DNA of 64,000 nucleotides from Acrocarpospora corrugata (GTDB lineage: Bacteria; Actinomycetota; Actinomycetes; Streptosporangiales; Streptosporangiaceae). A program made the position numbers and the translations under genes. The notes beneath the pieces were generated by a model. That model ran no database searches, was not told the origin of the DNA, and saw nothing but the letters and a program-made list of their open reading frames with translations. The DNA lies in NCBI RefSeq assembly GCF_009687845.1, contig NZ_BLAD01000052.1, positions 89,254 to 153,253 of the forward strand. Reading direction: 5' to 3'. Below are positions 1 through 10,321 of this stretch, in pieces; within the stretch, counting starts at the first letter, position 1, and every line of letters starts with the position of its first letter.

Positions 1-2
1 AG

Positions 3-227
3 CTGCTGGCCGAGCAGCTGCGCGGCGTGCTGTCCAACCTGTCCCCGCGTGAGGCCCGGATCATGGCGCTGCGCTTCGGGCTGGCCGACGGCAAGCCGCA
101 CACCCTGGACGAGATCGGAAAGCACCTGGGCCTGACCAGGGAGCGGATCCGCCAGCTGGAGAAGGAGTCGCTGTCCAAGCTGCGTCACCCCAGCAACACG
201 ATCCCGCTGCTGGACTGGGCCAGCTAG
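3..227 (+). CDS. RNA polymerase sigma-70 factor, C-terminal part (5' end outside window)
   Basis: The open frame enters from the left edge at base 3 and runs 74 codons to the TAG at 225-227. The visible part is sigma region 4: SPREARIMALRFGL, then DEIGKHLGLTRERIRQLE, the helix-turn-helix that reads the -35 element, and SKLRHP, as in principal (RpoD/HrdB-like) group 1/2 sigma factors rather than ECF factors. The last eight residues (TIPLLDWAS) differ from the usual HrdB end, so it may be an alternative group 2 factor. The GTG at 27 lies inside region 4 and is not the start. The stop overlaps the stop of the convergent VOC gene by 4 bases. Confidence 0.9.
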   Translation: MLAEQLRGVLSNLSPREARIMALRFGLADGKPHTLDEIGKHLGLTRERIRQLEKESLSKLRHPSNTIPLLDWAS

Positions 228-976
228 CTGGTCAGCTCGATCAGCGAGAACACCGCGCCCTGGGGGTCGGCGGCCACGGTCGCCCGCCCCGACGGCAGCG
301 CGAACGGCGGGATCTCGATCACCCCGCCGAGATCCTCCACCCGGTCGGCGGCGGCCAGGCAGTCGGCGACCGCGAAGTAGACCATCCAGTGCGGCGGGAT
401 CTCGGCGGGCCACGCGTCGGTCATCTCCACCATGCCGGTCACCGTCTCGCGGGGCCGGCGCAGGTCGAACTCGGTGTAGTCGCCGGAGACGCGGCCCTGC
501 CAGCCGAACACCTGCCGGTAGAAGCCGGCGACCGCCTCGGCGTCCCGGACGGCCAGCTCGTGCCAGCAGAACGTGCCCGGCACATGGTGCATGGCCGCGC
601 CGGGGAAGTCGCGTTCCTCCCAGGCCCCGAAGGTCGCCCCGGCCGGGTCGGCGAGTAACGCGCCCCAGCCCTGCTCCCGGCCCTCGTCGAAGACCTGGTC
701 GGGCCCGGCCAGCAGCCGCCCGCCCGCGTGCACGACCTGTTTCACGGTCTCGTCGAGATCGTCCACCGCCATGTGGGTGACCCACCCGGCCTCCCTGGCC
801 GGCCCGAGACCGGCCACCGGCTGGGCGCGCAGCAGCGCGGTCGAGTGGGTACGCCCCCGCGGCTCGAACTCCCAGCCGAACAGCCCGTGGTAGAACTCCT
901 CCGCCCCGGCCAGGTCCCCCGTGCCGAGATCCACCCAGCACGGCTTACCCGCCGCGTAACGCGCCTTTCCGGCCAT
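224..976 (-). CDS. Two-domain VOC (glyoxalase/bleomycin resistance) family protein
   Basis: 250 residues made of two tandem VOC modules, roughly residues 10-120 and 130-250. Each opens with the family pattern: PCWVDLGTGDLAGAEEFY with LFGW in the first copy, and FCWHELAVRDAEAVAGFY with VFGW in the second. Each closes with a DPxGA segment (DPAGATFG, DPQGAVFS). The arrangement matches the actinobacterial 27-kDa antigen (Cfp30B)-like group, whose substrates are mostly unknown. It is cytosolic, with no signal peptide or membrane segment. It stands alone on the minus strand, convergent with the sigma gene, so context gives no role. The family is clear; the reaction is not. Confidence 0.85.
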   Translation of the reverse strand: MAGKARYAAGKPCWVDLGTGDLAGAEEFYHGLFGWEFEPRGRTHSTALLRAQPVAGLGPAREAGWVTHMAVDDLDETVKQVVHAGGRLLAGPDQVFDEGREQGWGALLADPAGATFGAWEERDFPGAAMHHVPGTFCWHELAVRDAEAVAGFYRQVFGWQGRVSGDYTEFDLRRPRETVTGMVEMTDAWPAEIPPHWMVYFAVADCLAAADRVEDLGGVIEIPPFALPSGRATVAADPQGAVFSLIELTS

Positions 977-1039
977 CCGCCCTCCCGTTCCTCACCGTAA
1001 GCTCCGGCGGCGGAACGTGCCCGGATGTTGCCGGATCGG

Positions 1040-1420
1040 TTATCCGGGAACCCGGACTATGCCGGTCAGCCGGTGCTCCTCGCGGAGCGTGCGCAGCCGG
1101 TCCACCTCGGCGGTCCACTTGGCGCCCTCAGGCGTGGCCCGGCCCTTCCTGCGGCGGATCCTGTCGTCGTACGCCTTGACCCCGAAGGTGGCCCGCTGGG
1201 CCGACTCGGCCGATCGGAGCGCGCCCGAGATCGCCTGGTCCAGCGCCACCCCGGCGGCCCGCAGCTCGGCCCCCGGCACGTCGGCGCCCTGCGCCGCGCG
1301 GAACTCCCGCTCCGCCACCCTGGCCTTCTCCAGCATCGCCGGATAGCCCTTCGCCGCCTCCTGGTCGGCGTGGTAGCGAACCTCCGCCTCCCGGCTCACA
1401 CGCGGACGGAAAAACGCCAT
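1040..1420 (-). CDS. Small charged helical protein, unknown function
   Basis: 126 residues with no family I recognise. It is rich in Arg, Glu and Ala and predicted almost entirely helical (EARVAEREFRAAQ, then RSAESAQRA and EVDRLRTLREEHR), with no membrane segment or signal peptide. I start it at the ATG at 1418-1420 (MAFFRPRV) because a GAGGGG ribosome-binding site sits about 6 bases upstream; a longer in-frame extension to 1480 lacks a site. It follows the zinc-ribbon gene (end 1531) on the same strand after about 110 bases and may be the last member of the unrecognised cluster that begins at 4397. Confidence 0.6.
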   Translation of the reverse strand: MAFFRPRVSREAEVRYHADQEAAKGYPAMLEKARVAEREFRAAQGADVPGAELRAAGVALDQAISGALRSAESAQRATFGVKAYDDRIRRRKGRATPEGAKWTAEVDRLRTLREEHRLTGIVRVPG

Positions 1421-1530
1421 CGTCAGCCCCTCAAACTCTGTCCAACGCTTACTGCCGGTAGCGTACGCCGTCCCGGGCACGGCCGTGTCACCGAGGCGTC
1501 ACTGCGGCGTCACCGAGGCGGCCAGCCTGC

Positions 1531-1716
1531 TCACGCGACCCATCGGTGCAGGTGATTGGGGCAGACCCAGCCGAGACCGCAGCCCCCGCAGGCGGCCTCG
1601 GCCAGGCGCCAGTCCCCCCGGCAGCGCGAGCACAGCTCCAGCCGCTCGCCGCAGTGCGGGCAGCGCGCGGGCTCCCCCGCGAACCCGCGCTCCGTCCACC
1701 ACCACAGCCGGATCAC
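1531..1716 (-). CDS. 61-residue double zinc-ribbon protein
   Basis: A tiny Cys-rich protein: CPHC and CSRC, then CGGCG, then CPNH with a further His (HLHRW). These pairs can bind two Zn ions, as in zinc ribbons that mediate protein or nucleic-acid contacts. It starts with a GTG at 1716 behind GAGGTG about 7 bases upstream, 7 bases after the stop of the 4-TM protein gene (1724), so it is almost certainly co-transcribed and probably coupled. An overlapping same-strand frame (1499-1705) is a shadow and lacks the Cys pattern. No function is known; the context suggests an accessory or adaptor of the membrane protein. Confidence 0.65.
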   Translation of the reverse strand: MIRLWWWTERGFAGEPARCPHCGERLELCSRCRGDWRLAEAACGGCGLGWVCPNHLHRWVA

Positions 1717-1723
1717 CGCCTGA

Positions 1724-2929
1724 TCACCTCAGGTTCCCGGCCGCGTCGGTGATGTCGGGATGCCCGCCGACCTGGGCGACGCCGTTGCGGTAGGCGAACT
1801 CGGCCGCGTCGAACATGTGCCCGATGACCTCCTCACGCTGCCGCCACGACTCCAGCAGCCCGTCCCTGCGCTTCTGGCCGGTGTCCACCTTGTGCTGGAC
1901 CACGGCCCGGTCCCGCTTGGCCACGCCGGCCAGCCGCTCGGCGGCCTTGCGCTCGGCCACCACCGCCCGCATCGCCTTCACGTGCGGGTGCTCGGCCATG
2001 AAGCCGAGCATGAACGCGATGGCCCCGCTGAGCAGCAGCACCGCCGCGAACATCAGCACCGACCAGCCGCCGGTGAACCCCGCCTGCGCCAGCAGGTCGG
2101 TGGTGTCGACGTCGTCGGAGACGGGCAGGCTGAGCGTGACCTGCCGGAACCGGGCCAGGGTGATCACGGCCACCAGCCAGGTGAGCATGATGGCGACGGA
2201 CCCGGCGACCGGGACCTTGCCGCCGCCGGGCACGTACCGGCCGCGGGCCCAGTGCCCGGCCCAGTGCGGGCCGAGGATCAGCGCGAACGAGACGGCCGCG
2301 GCCAGCACCCAGGTCATCTCGACCGGGTGGCGCAGGTAGGAGAAGGAGCCGAAGTGAATGGGGATCTCCACGCCGGCCAGCAGCATGATGATCAGCACCA
2401 GGCCGGCCCTGGCGGGCCATTCCTTCTTGCGCGCCCGCGAGCCGACCCACTTGGCGGCGGGCCGCCCGCCGTCGCTGTGCAGCATGCCCAGCTCGTCCAG
2501 GAGCGCCTTCTCGTGCTCCTTTGCCTCGGCGAGCTCCTCGGTGGCGATCCTGACCCGCTCCTCGGCGTCGATCCGCTCGCCGTGGTAGCGGGCCTCGTGC
2601 GCGTCCATCAGGTTGAGCTCCGCCTTGGCCCGGATCCCGGCCTCGTGGATCTCCATCTCCCGGCGCGCGTCCAGCTCGCGCAGGTACGGCGGGCGGCTGT
2701 CGCTGACGAAGCTGTACTCGTCGAACATCCGGCGCTCGCCGTCCCGCAGCCCGGCCTGCTCGGCCTGCAGGCGCAGCAGCGAAGGATCGGGCTCGGGGCC
2801 GAACAGGGGCCCGCGGGCGACGTCCAGCCCGACGTCGGCGGGCATCCCCGGGTCCGGCGGCTGGTGCCGGGCCGGGGACGGCGTCCCCGGCCGGCGGCGG
2901 AACCAGCCGGGCAGTCGCGGACGGCTCAT
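1724..2929 (-). CDS. Four-TM membrane protein with flanking coiled-coil regions, unknown function
   Basis: 401 residues. Order: Pro/Arg-rich N-terminus (1-50); a long charged helical region (about 85-150, many Glu/Lys/Arg, coiled-coil-like); four hydrophobic segments at about 174-194, 204-222, 239-259 and 288-311; a second long charged helix (about 318-378); a short tail. This is a helical stalk / TM bundle / helical stalk layout with both stalks probably cytosolic. I do not recognise the family. Its ATG overlaps the stop of the lipoprotein gene (ATGA, 2928-2931), so the two are translationally coupled. It is part of an operon with the coiled-coil protein upstream and the zinc ribbon downstream. 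Confidence 0.75.
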   Translation of the reverse strand: MSRPRLPGWFRRRPGTPSPARHQPPDPGMPADVGLDVARGPLFGPEPDPSLLRLQAEQAGLRDGERRMFDEYSFVSDSRPPYLRELDARREMEIHEAGIRAKAELNLMDAHEARYHGERIDAEERVRIATEELAEAKEHEKALLDELGMLHSDGGRPAAKWVGSRARKKEWPARAGLVLIIMLLAGVEIPIHFGSFSYLRHPVEMTWVLAAAVSFALILGPHWAGHWARGRYVPGGGKVPVAGSVAIMLTWLVAVITLARFRQVTLSLPVSDDVDTTDLLAQAGFTGGWSVLMFAAVLLLSGAIAFMLGFMAEHPHVKAMRAVVAERKAAERLAGVAKRDRAVVQHKVDTGQKRRDGLLESWRQREEVIGHMFDAAEFAYRNGVAQVGGHPDITDAAGNLR

Positions 2930-3669
2930 CAGACGGTCTCCCTTCCGACGCCTTCGACCCCGGCCACCGCCGGGTCGCCGGAGGCGGCGAACAGCTCGTC
3001 CCAGAAGCTGCGCAGGTCGCTCTCCCTGGTGGCGTCCTTGGCGACCCCGGTGCCGAACCCGAAGATCCGCACGGTGACGCCGTCCAGCCTGGGCAGCCCG
3101 CGCGCGGCCAGGATCTCGATGATCTCCTTGCGGGCGGCCGGGGTGGCCAGCGCGTCCTTCGCGTAGATGTTGATCTTGTCGTCGCGCTGGCCCATGTCGC
3201 TCCAGACCAGCAGCTGGACGCCTTCGCGGTCGCGCCGGTCGGCCCGGACGTGCGCGGCCAGCACCCGCAGCGCGCCGACCACGTCGGAGCCGGGCGGCGT
3301 GCCCGGCTGCTCCGCGCAGGCCAGCTGGCCGTCGATCCGGGTCCTGGCGCGGGCGACCAGGACCTTGCGGTCGCCGTCGAGCTGGGCGGGGCCGCCGGGG
3401 GTGGTCGGCTCGACCTGGGCCGAGTCGATCGAGCAGGCGCCGTCCGCGACGCCCCGGATCGAGGCGATGTGCACGCGGGCGCAGCCCTGCTGCTTGAGCG
3501 CGGCCGGGAACTCCGTCTCCAGCTTGGCGTCCAGGCCGTAGTTCTCCCGGAAGGTGGTGCTGTCGAACAGCGCCCCGCAGACCGACTCGGCGGACGCGCC
3601 CGGAGCCGGGCCGGGGCCGCAGGCCACCAGGGCGGCCAGCAGCAGGGCCGCGGATGTTGCTCTGATCAC
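2929..3669 (-). CDS. Lipoprotein with a possible vWA-like domain
   Basis: 246 residues. The N-terminus (VIRATSAALLLAALVAC) is a lipoprotein signal with lipobox LVAC, so the mature protein is probably tethered outside the membrane. The body contains GSDVVGALRVLAAH followed by VQLLVWSDMGQ and VRIFGFGTG, which resembles the middle strands of a von Willebrand factor A fold; I cannot point to a clear DxSxS MIDAS motif, so the fold is tentative. The start is the GTG at 3669, overlapping the upstream stop (GTGA); a longer upstream frame is a shadow of the upstream gene. Its own stop overlaps the next ATG. Start and end overlaps argue for stoichiometric expression of three proteins. Confidence 0.75.
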   Translation of the reverse strand: MIRATSAALLLAALVACGPGPAPGASAESVCGALFDSTTFRENYGLDAKLETEFPAALKQQGCARVHIASIRGVADGACSIDSAQVEPTTPGGPAQLDGDRKVLVARARTRIDGQLACAEQPGTPPGSDVVGALRVLAAHVRADRRDREGVQLLVWSDMGQRDDKINIYAKDALATPAARKEIIEILAARGLPRLDGVTVRIFGFGTGVAKDATRESDLRSFWDELFAASGDPAVAGVEGVGRETV

Positions 3670-4397
3670 GATGGGTCGTCTCCCTTGGGGACGGACTGCC
3701 TGGGGTTCCACACGCGGGTCTCCGCCCGCGGCTCGGGTGGCCGGAGCGGGCTCAGGCTGAGCAGGGCCAGCGCCCGGTTCACGATGTCCGCCTCGTGCTG
3801 CGGCAGATTCCGCGACCATTCGGGGAGCGGCTCGATCAGCGCTCCCGCCTCGGCGGGCGCCTGTTCTGTCCGGCCTCTGCCCTTGTGCGCGCGGACGAGT
3901 GTGGCCAGGTAAAGCCCCAGCTGTCCTTCTATGCGCTTGATCTCCGTGTGCGCGTGGGCGCGCTGCTGGTCGCGGACGCGCTCCCAGGCGGTCAGCGCGC
4001 GCAGGAACTCCTCCCGGTCGTGGTCGCGCCTGCGCCGCTCCTCGTGGGCCCGCTCGTCCGCGCGCTTGCGCGCCCTGGCCTCCTTCACGACCTCCTGCGA
4101 CATCGGCACGGCGGGCGGCACCGGGCCCTGGGCCGGCACCACCGGCAGCGGGCCGGCGGTCAGCACCCGGTAGGCGCACGCGACCATCGCCGCCCGGGCC
4201 TCCGCGCACTGGCCGAGCAGCTCCCACTGCACCCGTTCCGCCTCGCAGCGCAGCTTGCGCACGTATCCGAGCCGGTCCAGACCGGCGCGGAGCCAGTCGT
4301 CCCGGTCGGCGACCGGGAGCCCCCGGCGCGCGTCCCGCCAGCCGTTCCACCTGGCGCTCCAGCGCGCTCCCCTGGTCATTTCGTCATTCCGTCCCAT
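3666..4397 (-). CDS. Charged helical (coiled-coil) protein, unknown function
   Basis: 243 residues, first gene of the unrecognised operon. It has a Trp/Arg-rich N-terminus, then long helical stretches with heavy Arg/Glu/His content (VVKEARARKRADERAHEERR and onward, about residues 110-170), predicted coiled coil. No signal peptide or TM segment, so probably cytosolic. I choose the ATG at 4397 (MGRNDEM) because AAGGGGGG lies 6-7 bases upstream; an in-frame GTG at 4427 has no such site. The stop overlaps the GTG of the lipoprotein gene. It is divergent from a TetR gene across about 190 bases, so that regulator may control it (inference). Confidence 0.7.
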   Translation of the reverse strand: MGRNDEMTRGARWSARWNGWRDARRGLPVADRDDWLRAGLDRLGYVRKLRCEAERVQWELLGQCAEARAAMVACAYRVLTAGPLPVVPAQGPVPPAVPMSQEVVKEARARKRADERAHEERRRRDHDREEFLRALTAWERVRDQQRAHAHTEIKRIEGQLGLYLATLVRAHKGRGRTEQAPAEAGALIEPLPEWSRNLPQHEADIVNRALALLSLSPLRPPEPRAETRVWNPRQSVPKGDDPS

Positions 4398-4585
4398 ACT
4401 GGCCCCCCTTTTCCGGCCATTCACCACCTCTCGCCTCTGACCTTACCCGGCAAAAGCCGTTTATGGGTGTGACGGAATATCTGACAATAGTTGCGGCCTT
4501 CAAGACAAAGAGGGAATTCTCAGAGCTGGCTAAAGTACCGCGCGGCTGCCTGTACGAAGTAAGGTTCTGTGGCAGGATGCTCGCC

Positions 4586-5161
4586 ATGCCAGCCAAGCGA
4601 CCGCCCGTCCCGCTCTCCCGGGAGCGCATCATCGACGCGGCCCTGCACATCGCCGACGGCCAGGGGCTGCGGCGGCTGACCATGCGGCGGCTCGGCGACG
4701 CGCTCCAGGTCGAGGCGATGGCCATCTACCACCACCTGCCCCGGGGCAAGGAGGCGCTGATGGACGCGCTGGCCGAGCACGTCACCGCGATCCAGGTCGA
4801 ACCGTCCGGCCGGGACTGGCCCGAGGTGGCCCGCGCCTGGGCCAGGGCCGGGCGCGCCGCGCTGCTGGAGCACCCGGGCGTGCTGGCCCTGGCGCTGACG
4901 AAACCGCCGAAGGGCATGGCCCTGGCGGCCATCGCCAGACAGGTCGAGCACCTGCGCGAGGCGGGCCTGCCCGACCCGGCGGGAGCCGTCAGGACGCTGC
5001 GGGCCTACATGTTCGGCAGCGTCGCCGTGGAGGTCCAGCGCTCCGGCTGGGCCGATCCCGACGCCACGGTGGAGCACGCCCGGGTGGAATCCGGCGACGA
5101 GGACTTCGAGCGCGGCCTGGACGCGGTCCTGGCCGGTCTAGCCCGCCCGGGTGGCATGTAA
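4586..5161 (+). CDS. TetR/AcrR-family transcriptional regulator
   Basis: 191 residues. The N-terminal HTH reads LSRERIIDAALHIADGQG, LTMRRLGDALQVEAMAIYHH and KEALMDALAE, the signature TetR DNA-binding helices (about residues 12-58). The C-terminal half is the helical ligand-binding and dimerisation region; length is typical. I start at the ATG at 4586 (MPAKRP), with AGGA 8 bases upstream; the frame stays open further upstream to 4463 but that stretch is AT-richer and lacks family similarity. It is divergent from the unrecognised operon (start 4397), the usual geometry for a local repressor. The ligand is unknown. Confidence 0.85.
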   Translation: MPAKRPPVPLSRERIIDAALHIADGQGLRRLTMRRLGDALQVEAMAIYHHLPRGKEALMDALAEHVTAIQVEPSGRDWPEVARAWARAGRAALLEHPGVLALALTKPPKGMALAAIARQVEHLREAGLPDPAGAVRTLRAYMFGSVAVEVQRSGWADPDATVEHARVESGDEDFERGLDAVLAGLARPGGM

Positions 5162-5223
5162 CCACTCATTTACCGGAACGACGGCGTGTCGCGCTTGGGG
5201 CGTTATCATCCGTAGGGCACTCT

Positions 5224-5239
5224 TGTGTCGCAGATCACA
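5224..5239. promoter_or_regulatory. CRP-like binding site upstream of the DUF5999 gene
   Basis: TGTGT-CGCAGA-TCACA matches the actinobacterial/enterobacterial CRP consensus TGTGA-N6-TCACA at 9 of 10 fixed positions. It lies in the 255-base gap between the TetR gene and the DUF5999 gene, about 180 bases before the latter's start. Seen in sequence; that a Crp protein binds is inference. The rest of the gap shows no other element I can support. Confidence 0.4.
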
Positions 5240-5416
5240 CGTCGGGGGTCGTCCTACTGGACCGGTTGAAAATCGTCCTAACGGGCTATGTCCCCCGAGA
5301 GTGACCTACCGCACACTGGTGTAGTCCACTGATACACGTCAACCCACTGCGCTCGTCCCCCGTACACCTGAGGGATCCGTCAACGAGCGAACCGAGAAAG
5401 ACACGGAGCCCCGGCG

Positions 5417-5617
5417 ATGTGCCCTCATGACCCGTCTTGTCCGACCGCGGAAGCGAAGGATAGAGAAGCCGCCCGTACCGTCGCGGCCCACCCCGAGCAG
5501 GGGTGGAGTCTGCTGTGCAACGGTGTCGTCCTGTTCGAGGACACCGGCGAGCTGCTCCCGAACGGTGTCGTCATCGCCCCCCACCGGCCGACCGACCTGG
5601 CGAGCAGCGCGGCCTGA
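5417..5617 (+). CDS. DUF5999 family small protein
   Basis: 66 residues: MCPHDPSCPTAEAKDREAA, then HPEQGWSLLCNGVVLFEDTG and LLPNGVVIAPHRP. This is the strongly conserved actinobacterial DUF5999 protein, a small cytosolic protein with three Cys and two His near the N-terminus and centre (possible metal site); no function is established that I know of. It is preceded by a long 5' region with a CRP-like site, suggesting regulated expression. The last 47 bases overlap the 3' end of the convergent alpha/beta hydrolase gene, so the two mRNAs are antisense at their ends. Confidence 0.9.
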   Translation: MCPHDPSCPTAEAKDREAARTVAAHPEQGWSLLCNGVVLFEDTGELLPNGVVIAPHRPTDLASSAA

Positions 5618-6203
5618 TCCGCTCCTCCAGCCAGCCCGTCACCTCCGCGCCCACCCGGGCCGGATCCTTCCTGAGCTCGTGACCCTCTCCGGCCAGGACC
5701 ACCAGCCGGTCCGCGTCCGCCCCGTCCGGCACCCCGAACGCGTCCCGGTCGCCGTTGACCACCAGGACGGGCACGCCCGCCCCGCGTAGCTCCGCCGCCC
5801 GCGACCGCTCCGGCCGGCCCGGCGGGTGCAGCGGGAAGGCCAGCGCCACCACGCCGACCGCCCCGGCCGCCACCGCCGTCCGGCAGGCGACCCTGGCGCC
5901 GTTGCTCCGCCCGCCCTGGACCAGCGGCAATCCGGGCCTGAGCCCGCGCAGCGCCGCCGTCAGCGCCAGCCACGCCTCGTCCTGCTTCACCGCGGGCCCT
6001 GGCGCCCGCGCTCCCCGCAGCCGGAACGGCTGGACGATCCGGGCCACGCTCACCCCGGCCGCCGCCCCCGCGTCCCGGACCGCCAGCAGGTCGGCCGACT
6101 CCACTCCCCCGGCCGAGCCGTGCGTCAGCGCCAGCAGCAGCCACGGCCGCGCCGCGTCGTCGATCTCCACCCGTCCCGGGCCATGCGGCGTCTCGATCTC
6201 CAT
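5571..6203 (-). CDS. Alpha/beta-hydrolase (dienelactone hydrolase / KANL3-Tex30-like)
   Basis: 210 residues. The nucleophile elbow is GGRSNGAR (Ser near residue 100), followed by VVALAFPLHPPGRPE, then VLVVNGDRDAFG (acid Asp) and LAGEGHELRK (catalytic His), which complete a Ser-Asp-His triad. LLLALTHGSAGG at the start supplies the oxyanion region. This is the pattern of the short Tex30/KANL3-type hydrolases; the substrate is unknown. Cytosolic, single gene, convergent and overlapping with the DUF5999 gene, and divergent from the small membrane protein at 6296, sharing a 92-base promoter region that contains a 7-bp inverted repeat. Confidence 0.8.
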   Translation of the reverse strand: MEIETPHGPGRVEIDDAARPWLLLALTHGSAGGVESADLLAVRDAGAAAGVSVARIVQPFRLRGARAPGPAVKQDEAWLALTAALRGLRPGLPLVQGGRSNGARVACRTAVAAGAVGVVALAFPLHPPGRPERSRAAELRGAGVPVLVVNGDRDAFGVPDGADADRLVVLAGEGHELRKDPARVGAEVTGWLEERIRPRCSPGRSAGGGR

Positions 6204-6245
6204 GGTCCGACGCTAGTGGGCTCCGCCCCCGGCAGTACGGACCGG

Positions 6246-6261
6246 TCCTCCGAACGGAGGA
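6246..6261. promoter_or_regulatory. Perfect 7-bp inverted repeat in a divergent promoter region
   Basis: TCCTCCG-AA-CGGAGGA, a perfect palindrome with a 2-base centre, lies between two divergent genes (starts at 6203 on minus and 6296 on plus). Position and symmetry fit an operator; no cognate regulator is obvious nearby. A small hairpin is the alternative. Confidence 0.35.
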
Positions 6262-6295
6262 TGCCGTCTCGCCGGGCGTGTGACAGATTTGACTC

Positions 6296-6634
6296 GTGCC
6301 GGACACTCATTTGCCCCGTGAAGAACTGCGAGCCACCCTCGAAGCCCGCCGGGACCTCGGTCCCGACTACGAGGACGCGCTCGTCGACTCGTTCCTGGAG
6401 AAACTGGACCGCGAGATCACCGCGCGGGTCCGGGCAGAGGTGGCCACCCATCAGGGCCACAAGCCCCCCAAGCCCGACAACTCTCACATTCCGGTGGCTC
6501 TCGGGTCCCTGGGCATCGCCATCCCGCTGACGGCCATCGCCTCCTCGAACGCGGGCGTGGTCGGCCTGTTCATGACCATGGGCAGCGTCGTGCTCATCAA
6601 CTTGGCGTACGCGCTGGGCCGCCGCCGGAGCTAG
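6296..6634 (+). CDS. Small two-TM membrane protein
   Basis: 112 residues. The N-terminal half is charged and helical (REELRATLEARRD, DYEDALVDSFLEKLD), then two hydrophobic segments about residues 66-84 and 87-106 (VALGSLGIAIPLTAIASS, VVGLFMTMGSVVLINLAYAL) and a basic end. The layout (short amphipathic helix plus hairpin membrane anchor) is common in actinobacterial hypothetical membrane proteins. The start is a GTG at 6296 with no visible Shine-Dalgarno, so it may be leaderless. Function unknown. Confidence 0.7.
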   Translation: MPDTHLPREELRATLEARRDLGPDYEDALVDSFLEKLDREITARVRAEVATHQGHKPPKPDNSHIPVALGSLGIAIPLTAIASSNAGVVGLFMTMGSVVLINLAYALGRRRS

Positions 6635-6641
6635 TACCGGT

Positions 6642-7136
6642 TCAGGGCCGGTCCAGCCGCTGTCTGACCTGGGCCGCGAGGGCGCCGTCCTCGTGGTCGA
6701 GGCCGTACCGCCAGACCGTCTCGGCGTCGCCGTCGCGCCCGCGCAGCGGCAGCGTGCGGGCCAGCAGCTCGATCGCCAGCGCGGCCGTGTCGGTGTCAGG
6801 CCCGGCTTCGACCGCGCCCGCGAACTCCGCGCAGGCCAGCTCCAGATGGGCGATGCCCAGCAGCACCCGCAGCCGCGCCGACTCCGCCACCCCGGGCACG
6901 CCCAGCGCCTCCAGCAGCAGGTCGGCGGCCTCGCCCGGCTCGCCCTCCTCCAGCAGGATCTCGGCCATCCGCTCGGCCACCACCGCGAGCCCGGCCGCGG
7001 CCTGGTCCCGGTCGGCCGCCTGCTCGTCCGCGGCCACCGCCGCGAAGATGGCGGCCGCCTGATCCAGCTGCCCCGCCTCGTAGAGCCGGCGTGCCTCGTC
7101 GAGCTGCCGGACCGCTCGCGGATCGATGGCCGTCAT
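6642..7136 (-). CDS. Tetratricopeptide-repeat-like protein
   Basis: 164 residues, all helical. AVRQLDEARRLYEAGQLDQA is a clear TPR helix pair, with weaker repeats following through ARTLPLRGRDGDAETVWRYG. Probably a cytosolic scaffold protein. The ATG has an excellent GGAGG site 8 bases upstream. It sits 90 bases downstream of gcvP on the same strand and could be read through from it, but it has no known role in glycine cleavage. Confidence 0.7.
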   Translation of the reverse strand: MTAIDPRAVRQLDEARRLYEAGQLDQAAAIFAAVAADEQAADRDQAAAGLAVVAERMAEILLEEGEPGEAADLLLEALGVPGVAESARLRVLLGIAHLELACAEFAGAVEAGPDTDTAALAIELLARTLPLRGRDGDAETVWRYGLDHEDGALAAQVRQRLDRP

Positions 7137-7226
7137 GAGGGGGGCGCCTCCAATACGAAAGGATCATCGAGATCTTAACGATTACAGGCCCAACGGCGCG
7201 GCAGACATGCGCAAAGGGAACGTAAT

Positions 7227-10022
<2,796 letters not shown>

Positions 10023-10074
10023 GACAGGGGCCTCCAGCGGCGTCGAGACCAGCGCGCCCGGCTGAACCGGTCGC

Positions 10075-10280
10075 TCTGCGGGTCTCCCCCTCTGTCATCG
10101 GACCTGAGAGCTTCACCGGGCCCTGATGAGGTGCCCCGCTTTCCCCTTCGGTGTGGCCGCCTGGCTGAACGGCCCGCTTTCCAGAGTCGCCTCGCCCGTG
10201 CGGTACCGGTGCCTGAGAGATTCCGGGGAGGTTTGCTCCTTCGGCGCCCCTCCCGGAGGAAGGGACTCTCCCGCACAAGG
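10075..10280 (-). promoter_or_regulatory. Tandem glycine riboswitch controlling gcvP
   Basis: On the minus strand the gcvP leader holds two glycine aptamers in series. Aptamer 1 has GCGGGAGAG (about 10274), CGCCGAAGGAGCAA (about 10246-10233), ATCTCTCAGGCA (about 10222-10211) and GACTCTGGAAAGC (about 10188-10176). Aptamer 2 has ACCGAAGGGGAAAGC (about 10152-10138), GCTCTCAGG (about 10111-10103) and CAGAGGGGGAGACC (about 10095-10082). These are the conserved P1/P3 junction blocks of the Rfam glycine class. Glycine binding is known to switch on gcv genes. The expression platform must lie in the 50 bases before the gcvP ATG; I do not see a classical terminator there. Confidence 0.93.
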
Positions 10281-10321
10281 TCGTCGGCAGCTACACAATA
10301 CCGCTACCCAGGTGTATGCCC

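Noticed and set aside
5162..5416. A small RNA or riboswitch in the DUF5999 leader
   Set aside because: No aptamer motif or terminator could be identified; only the CRP-like site is supported.
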